Source: Candidatus Nomurabacteria bacterium (GTDB lineage Bacteria > Patescibacteriota > Minisyncoccia > Phycocordibacterales > UBA9973). From it: a DNA stretch of 10,051 bases. Shown here piece after piece: positions 6,766 through 10,051 of the stretch. The notes below the pieces were generated by a model. It did no database searches. It was not told where the DNA came from and saw only the letters and a list, made by a program, of their open reading frames with translations. The stretch is taken from NCBI GenBank assembly GCA_943350065.1, contig CALQZZ010000014.1, positions 1-10,051 of the forward strand, given 5' to 3'. The translations under genes were made by a program, and so were the position numbers. Within the stretch, counting starts at the first letter, position 1. Each line of letters opens with the position of its first letter.

Positions 6766-7081
6766 ATGCGATTGAGAGAATTTTTACTTTAAAGAATGGT
6801 TGGCGGTGTCCGTTTCTCTTGAGGTAACGAGACTTTTGTTTGTATTTGACAACCATAACCTTGCGGAGACGGCCGATTTCAACAATTTCAGCGTTTACTT
6901 TCGCGCCAGAAACAAAAGGAGTACCGATTGTAGTATCTTTTGAGTCTTGAGTGAGTAATACTTCATCAAAAGATATTTTATCTCCTTTTGCGTATTCACC
7001 CTTTATTTTCTCGATAGAAACAACATCGCCTACAGCGACTTTGTATTGTTTTCCACCTGTTTTTATAACTGCGAATTCCAT
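6764..7081 (-). CDS. rplU: 50S ribosomal protein L21
   Basis: The 105-residue product matches bacterial bL21, a 23S rRNA-binding protein of the large subunit: N-terminal MEFAVIKTGGKQYKV, then VGDVVSIEKI, and the basic C-terminal part VVKYKQKSRYLKRNGHRQPF that carries the family signature. The open frame runs upstream to an ATG at 7117, but the family begins at MEFAVIKTGG. The promoter -10 lies between the two ATGs, so 7081 is chosen as start. L21 is usually encoded directly ahead of rpmA (L27); here a terminator follows the stop codon and the next minus-strand gene is a mutarotase, so rplU stands alone. Length is normal. Expression should be growth-linked and high. Confidence 0.96.
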   Translation of the reverse strand: MEFAVIKTGGKQYKVAVGDVVSIEKIKGEYAKGDKISFDEVLLTQDSKDTTIGTPFVSGAKVNAEIVEIGRLRKVMVVKYKQKSRYLKRNGHRQPFFKVKILSIA

Positions 7082-7090
7082 AAGTTCTAT

Positions 7091-7117
7091 ATTATACGAA
7101 AACGCTTTAAAATGCAA
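7091..7117 (-). promoter_or_regulatory. rplU promoter, very short leader
   Basis: A perfect TATAAT on the minus strand (7096-7091) lies nine bases before the ATG at 7081, giving a leader of about 3 to 5 bases. TTGCAT (7117-7112) is a weak -35 candidate with a 15-bp spacer. No Shine-Dalgarno motif is possible in so short a leader. Confidence 0.6.
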
Positions 7118-7129
7118 GTCTTTATATTT

Positions 7130-7170
7130 CCCTCTCCTTTATAAGGAGAGGGTTAGGGTGAGGTGGGGGT
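7130..7170. repeat. REP/MITE-like GC-rich hairpin repeat
   Basis: CCCTCTCCTT (7130-7139), loop TAT, AAGGAGAGGG (7143-7152) form a perfect 10-bp stem, followed by TTAGGGTGAGGTGGGGGT (7153-7170). The G-rich composition is unlike the AT-rich surroundings. The pattern CCCTCTCC-x-GGAGAGGG-TTAGGGTGAGG is, from memory, a dispersed repeat type found between genes of many bacteria. It sits between the divergent rplU and corA promoters. It might also reduce read-through between them. No transposase is nearby. Confidence 0.7.
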
Positions 7171-7171
7171 C

Positions 7172-7206
7172 TTTCTAAATTTTCTTTAAAATATTATAAT
7201 AGATGT
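7172..7206 (+). promoter_or_regulatory. corA promoter, predicted leaderless
   Basis: A perfect TATAAT at 7195-7200 is followed by exactly six bases and then the corA ATG at 7207, so the predicted start point is the first base of the gene. The -35 region (TTTCTA, 7172-7177, spacer 17) is a weak 3 of 6 match. An out-of-frame ATG at 7203 would lie just upstream of the start point. Confidence 0.6.
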
Positions 7207-8127
7207 ATGATTTCAAAATACACATTTAATGGCATTACTTGGATTGACCTTCAATCCCCAACAGTCGAAGAAGTAGCTAGTTTGGTAGATGAATACTCAA
7301 TAGCACCAATGGTCGCTGAAGAGTTTATCACAGAGACAGTGCGTTCAAAAGTGGAACTCTATAATAATTTGATTTACTTAGTTTTACACTTCCCTATTGA
7401 TCATATGAAAAAGGATGGTAAAACAGAGCAAGAGATAGATTTCGTCGTCGGTCAAAAATTCCTTATTACTATTCATTATGAATTAGTAAATCCCCTTCAT
7501 GAATTTTTCAAGAAATTTGAAGTTCGTGCTTTATTGAATAAAGAAGGTAAAGATGCAAAAGAAGATCATGCTGGTTATTTGTTCTACCATATCATCCGAG
7601 AACTATATAGAAATGTCGCTAAAGATTTAGAAGCTCTTCATCCTGAACTAAAAAAGATAGAGCAAGATATTTTTGGAGGTCGTGAGAAAGATACTGTCAG
7701 AATAATCTCTGAAGCAAATAGAAAATTATTAAATTTCAAACAAGCAATGCGTTATCATTATGAAGCTTTGAAATCTTTTGAATCCGCTGGTAAGAAATTT
7801 TTTGAACCAGAATTTATTTTTCAATTAGAAGCTATTACAGGTGAATATAATAAAATAAAAAGTGCTATGGATTCTTACAAGGAAACAATTGTCGACTTAC
7901 GTGAGACAAATGATTCATTGCTTTCAAGTAAGACAAATGAAACAATGAAAATTCTGACAATGGTTACTTTTATGATTGCACCGGCATCGATCATTCCTTT
8001 AGTTTTTATGATGAACTCTGATTTTGCTGTTCTTCATGGCCCATTTGATTTTTACCTAGTATTAGTTGCGATGATTTCAACTGGTTTAATCACCTTCCTA
8101 TTTTTTAAATATAAAAAATGGCTCTAA
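7207..8127 (+). CDS. corA: CorA-family divalent cation (Mg2+) channel
   Basis: The 306-residue protein has the CorA plan: a large soluble cytoplasmic domain rich in long helices (about 1-245), then two membrane helices (about 248-268 and 281-300) and the basic end KYKKWL typical of the family. The stretch RETNDSLLSSKTNETMKILT (232-251) is the conserved end of the stalk helix. CorA forms pentamers and lets Mg2+ (or Co2+, Ni2+) into the cell. The hallmark GMN at the mouth of the pore is MMN here (268-270), and no MPEL-like loop follows; instead comes SDFAVLHGPFDF. Selectivity could therefore differ from classical CorA. The gene ends inside the start of cysS (10-bp overlap), so the two are one transcript with coupled translation. 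Confidence 0.88.
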   Translation: MISKYTFNGITWIDLQSPTVEEVASLVDEYSIAPMVAEEFITETVRSKVELYNNLIYLVLHFPIDHMKKDGKTEQEIDFVVGQKFLITIHYELVNPLHEFFKKFEVRALLNKEGKDAKEDHAGYLFYHIIRELYRNVAKDLEALHPELKKIEQDIFGGREKDTVRIISEANRKLLNFKQAMRYHYEALKSFESAGKKFFEPEFIFQLEAITGEYNKIKSAMDSYKETIVDLRETNDSLLSSKTNETMKILTMVTFMIAPASIIPLVFMMNSDFAVLHGPFDFYLVLVAMISTGLITFLFFKYKKWL

Positions 8128-9497
8128 AATTTTACAACAATCTGACAAGAGAAAAAGAAATTTTTACACCAATCGATCCAAAAGAGGTTCGTATGTATAC
8201 TTGTGGGCCTACAGTTTACAACTATGCTCATATAGGTAACTTACGCTCATATGTCTTTGCCGACACTCTTCGCCGAGCTTTAAAATATTTTGATTACAAC
8301 GTAAAACAAGTCATAAATATTACAGATATTGGCCACCTTGCTAGTGATGCTGATTCTGGTGATGATAAAATGACAAAAGGTTTGCTTCGTGAAGGTAAGG
8401 AATTAAATTTACAAAACATGCGTTTGCTCGCTGAGTTCTACACAGACAGATTTAAAGAAGATTTACAAAAATTAAATATTCTCACACCGAGCGTTCTCGC
8501 TTTTGCTTCAGATTATATTAATGAAGATGTTGAGCTTATTCAAAGATTAGAGAAAAATGGTTTTACTTATAAAATCACTGATGGAATATATTTTGATACA
8601 GAAAAATTCCCTGAATATGGAGTACTCCGAAATGGAATTCAAAAAAATGAAGACGAGGAATCTAGAATTGGCCTAAATTCTGAAAAACATAATCCTGCAG
8701 ATTTTGCTTTATGGAAATTTGATCCGAAAATAGGATATCCTTCACCTTGGGGCCAGGGTTTTCCTGGTTGGCATATAGAATGTTCTGCTATGGGAATAAA
8801 ATTCCTTGGTGAACAATTTGATATTCACACTGGAGGTATTGATCATATACCAGTGCATCATACAAATGAAATTGCTCAGTCTGAATGTGCTACAGGCAAA
8901 AGTCCTTTTGTAAAATATTGGCTTCATCATGAACACCTCGATATGGCTGGAGAAAAGATGGCAAAATCAGGTGATAATTTTTTACGTTTAAAACTTTTAG
9001 AAGAAAAAAATATCAATCCACTCGCCTATCGTTTTTGGCTTTTAATGGGTAATTACCGAACTAAAATGAATTTCAACTATGAGGCCCTCGAAGGTGCTCA
9101 AACAGCCTTAAAACGCCTTTTTAGGGCTTATATAGACCTTGGAAACGACCTTGGAACAGCGGATTCTGACTATCAAAACAAGTTTAAAGAATATATCGCG
9201 GATGATTTAGATACTCCAAAAGCTTTAACTTTAATTTGGGATATTTTGAAAGATGAAAAAGTTTCCAATGCTGATAAAAAAGCTACCTTGTTAGATTTTG
9301 ATAAAGTGCTCGGCCTTGGTTTAGATAAATTAAAAGAAGATAATATATCAGATGAAGTAACAGCTATTGCCGAAGAACGTGAACTCGCCCGCAAGAATAA
9401 AGATTTCCAAAAATCAGATGAACTCCGTGTTCAAATAAACATATTAGGTTATGAAATAAAAGACATTCCTGAAGGTTATAAAATCTTTAAGATTTAA
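8118..9497 (+). CDS. cysS: cysteinyl-tRNA synthetase
   Basis: The 459-residue class I synthetase charges tRNA-Cys in the cytoplasm. The zinc site is complete by alignment: C29 (YTCGPTVYNYAHIGN), C222 (GWHIECSAM), H247 and E251 (VHHTNE). HIGN (38-41) is the HIGH motif. The KMSKS loop reads KMAKS (280-284) within MAGEKMAKSGDNF. The tRNA-binding C-terminal domain (AEERELARKNKDFQKSDELR, 418-437) is present, and length is normal. The start at 8118 overlaps the last 10 bp of corA and has no Shine-Dalgarno motif, so reinitiation after corA is likely. A near-perfect 12-bp tandem duplication (from 9135) encodes DLGN-DLGT. The stop codon overlaps that of the convergent NTPase gene. Confidence 0.97.
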   Translation: MALKFYNNLTREKEIFTPIDPKEVRMYTCGPTVYNYAHIGNLRSYVFADTLRRALKYFDYNVKQVINITDIGHLASDADSGDDKMTKGLLREGKELNLQNMRLLAEFYTDRFKEDLQKLNILTPSVLAFASDYINEDVELIQRLEKNGFTYKITDGIYFDTEKFPEYGVLRNGIQKNEDEESRIGLNSEKHNPADFALWKFDPKIGYPSPWGQGFPGWHIECSAMGIKFLGEQFDIHTGGIDHIPVHHTNEIAQSECATGKSPFVKYWLHHEHLDMAGEKMAKSGDNFLRLKLLEEKNINPLAYRFWLLMGNYRTKMNFNYEALEGAQTALKRLFRAYIDLGNDLGTADSDYQNKFKEYIADDLDTPKALTLIWDILKDEKVSNADKKATLLDFDKVLGLGLDKLKEDNISDEVTAIAEERELARKNKDFQKSDELRVQINILGYEIKDIPEGYKIFKI

Positions 9498-9997
9498 TAA
9501 TTGCTTTTATAAATTAATAAAGCATTTTGAATTGATTCTTTGAAAAGATCTTTTCTGTCTATTAATTTCTCTACTAAAAAATATAAATCACTGTCTTTAG
9601 ATAATGTTTGTTGATATTCTCTAACTAAAACACCAAATTCCTCTCCTTTATCTATTTTTTCTGAAACATCTTTAGGTAAAGGTAATTTACTGCTTATTCC
9701 AAGATAATAAGAACCATCTTTTGTGTAAATAGCAGTAACACAAACAAGATAATAAATTCCATCAATTTTTGATAAACCACCTTCCATACCAAAAGACATA
9801 TCAACCGTTTGATCTATCAAAAAACTATTTTTTGCTCGATTCTTTGCACCTTGAATTGTTTCTTCTTCACTCAATGGTTGTTCAGAAATATCAGAAGAAA
9901 CATTGTTATATACAATATCGGTAATTGTAAAATCACTCAATACTTCCAAGAGAATATTTTTTTTATTTACTGAAGTTGAACCTAAAGATATTTTCAT
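9494..9997 (-). CDS. yjjX: YjjX/DUF84-type inosine/xanthosine triphosphatase-like protein
   Basis: The 167-residue protein matches the NTPase_I-T (DUF84) family, whose member YjjX hydrolyses ITP and XTP and so keeps damaged purines out of nucleic acids. The N-terminus MKISLGSTSVNKKN has the family's GST-N-x-K pattern. The strongest block is SDISEQPLSEEETIQGAKNRA (35-55), followed by FGMEGGL (69-75) and KLPLPKDVSEKIDKGEEFG (104-122), all in family order. Length is close to the usual 170-180. The ATG follows the stop codon of a partial upstream gene by 1 bp (TAA-T-ATG), so translation is probably coupled and the promoter lies outside the window. The 3' end overlaps cysS by 4 bp in convergent orientation. 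A TATAAT touching the ATG is too close to be its promoter. Confidence 0.82.
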   Translation of the reverse strand: MKISLGSTSVNKKNILLEVLSDFTITDIVYNNVSSDISEQPLSEEETIQGAKNRAKNSFLIDQTVDMSFGMEGGLSKIDGIYYLVCVTAIYTKDGSYYLGISSKLPLPKDVSEKIDKGEEFGVLVREYQQTLSKDSDLYFLVEKLIDRKDLFKESIQNALLIYKSNY

Positions 9998-9998
9998 A

Positions 9999-10051
9999 TT
10001 ATAAAAGATTTGGTAATAATTCTTGTGCTCTTTGGATTATTCTATCTCCTA
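9999..10051 (-). CDS. partial upstream gene, C-terminal 16 codons only
   Basis: On the minus strand one frame is open from the window edge to a TAA at 10001-9999, encoding GDRIIQRAQELLPNLL; the other two minus frames have stops close to the edge. The stop is 1 bp from the start of the YjjX-like gene, a spacing typical of coupled genes. The fragment looks like a plausible helical C-terminus but is too short to assign to a family. It could be chance open sequence. Confidence 0.5.
   Translation of the reverse strand, partial: GDRIIQRAQELLPNLL

Noticed and set aside
7082..7117. Upstream in-frame ATG extending L21 by 12 residues
   Set aside because: The extension has no counterpart in the L21 family, and the TATAAT box lies inside it; the ATG at 7081 gives the canonical N-terminus.
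6951..7178. 75-codon plus-strand frame ending in PLLYKERVRVRWG
   Set aside because: It runs antisense to rplU and then reads through the REP-like repeat, a common source of spurious predicted proteins.
9998..10003. TATAAT next to the YjjX-like start codon as its promoter
   Set aside because: Transcription would begin inside the gene, after the start codon; coupling to the upstream partial gene explains the arrangement better.
1..10051. Recoded UGA (Gly or Trp code) as in some small-genome bacteria
   Set aside because: All conserved genes are full length without any in-frame TGA, so the standard bacterial code is sufficient. All eleven seen stops being TAA fits AT-rich composition.
1..10051. 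CRISPR array, tRNA or rRNA gene, transposase or toxin-antitoxin pair
   Set aside because: No regularly spaced direct repeats, cloverleaf-like sequence or matching protein motifs were seen, and intergenic gaps are at most about 125 bp.

Overview
The window is an AT-rich, densely packed stretch of bacterial chromosome: ten complete protein genes, one partial gene at the right edge, short intergenic gaps and no RNA gene, CRISPR array or insertion sequence. The mix of small housekeeping genes (trpS, dnaB, recR, rplU, cysS) with a few transport and salvage genes, the absence of usable Shine-Dalgarno sites, and the style of the CysRS and TrpRS sequences suggest a reduced-genome lineage such as a Candidatus Patescibacteria (CPR, Parcubacteria-like) member. 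That placement is an inference from style, not a proof. The standard code fits, because every gene is full length and all eleven stop codons seen are TAA.

Left block (1-2903, minus strand): trpS followed 19 bp later by a half-size ABC exporter, ended by a long perfect hairpin at 6-40. Between 2904 and 3021 trpS and dnaB diverge from two face-to-face promoters whose predicted start points fall exactly on the ATGs, so both mRNAs look leaderless. Centre (3022-5036, plus strand): dnaB and recR are separated by 2 bp, a replication and repair operon closed by a bidirectional terminator. recR carries a perfect 20-bp palindrome that coincides with a 7-residue insertion in its zinc-finger loop.

Middle block (5065-7081, minus strand): three single-gene units, each with its own promoter and terminator: rplU (ribosomal protein L21, without its usual partner rpmA), an aldose-1-epimerase-like mutarotase, and a pyroglutamyl-peptidase-like C15 peptidase. 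A 14-bp palindrome in the mutarotase promoter could be an operator. The rplU-corA divergent gap holds a REP/MITE-like GC-rich hairpin repeat.

Right block: corA (with an MMN instead of GMN motif) overlaps cysS by 10 bp on the plus strand. cysS converges on a minus-strand DUF84/YjjX-type NTPase with a 4-bp overlap of stop codons and no terminator between. The NTPase appears coupled to an upstream minus-strand gene of which only the last 16 codons are in the window.

No obviously new multi-gene system is visible. The strongest unusual signals are the recR palindromic insertion, the leaderless promoter architecture, the CorA motif change and the REP-like element.
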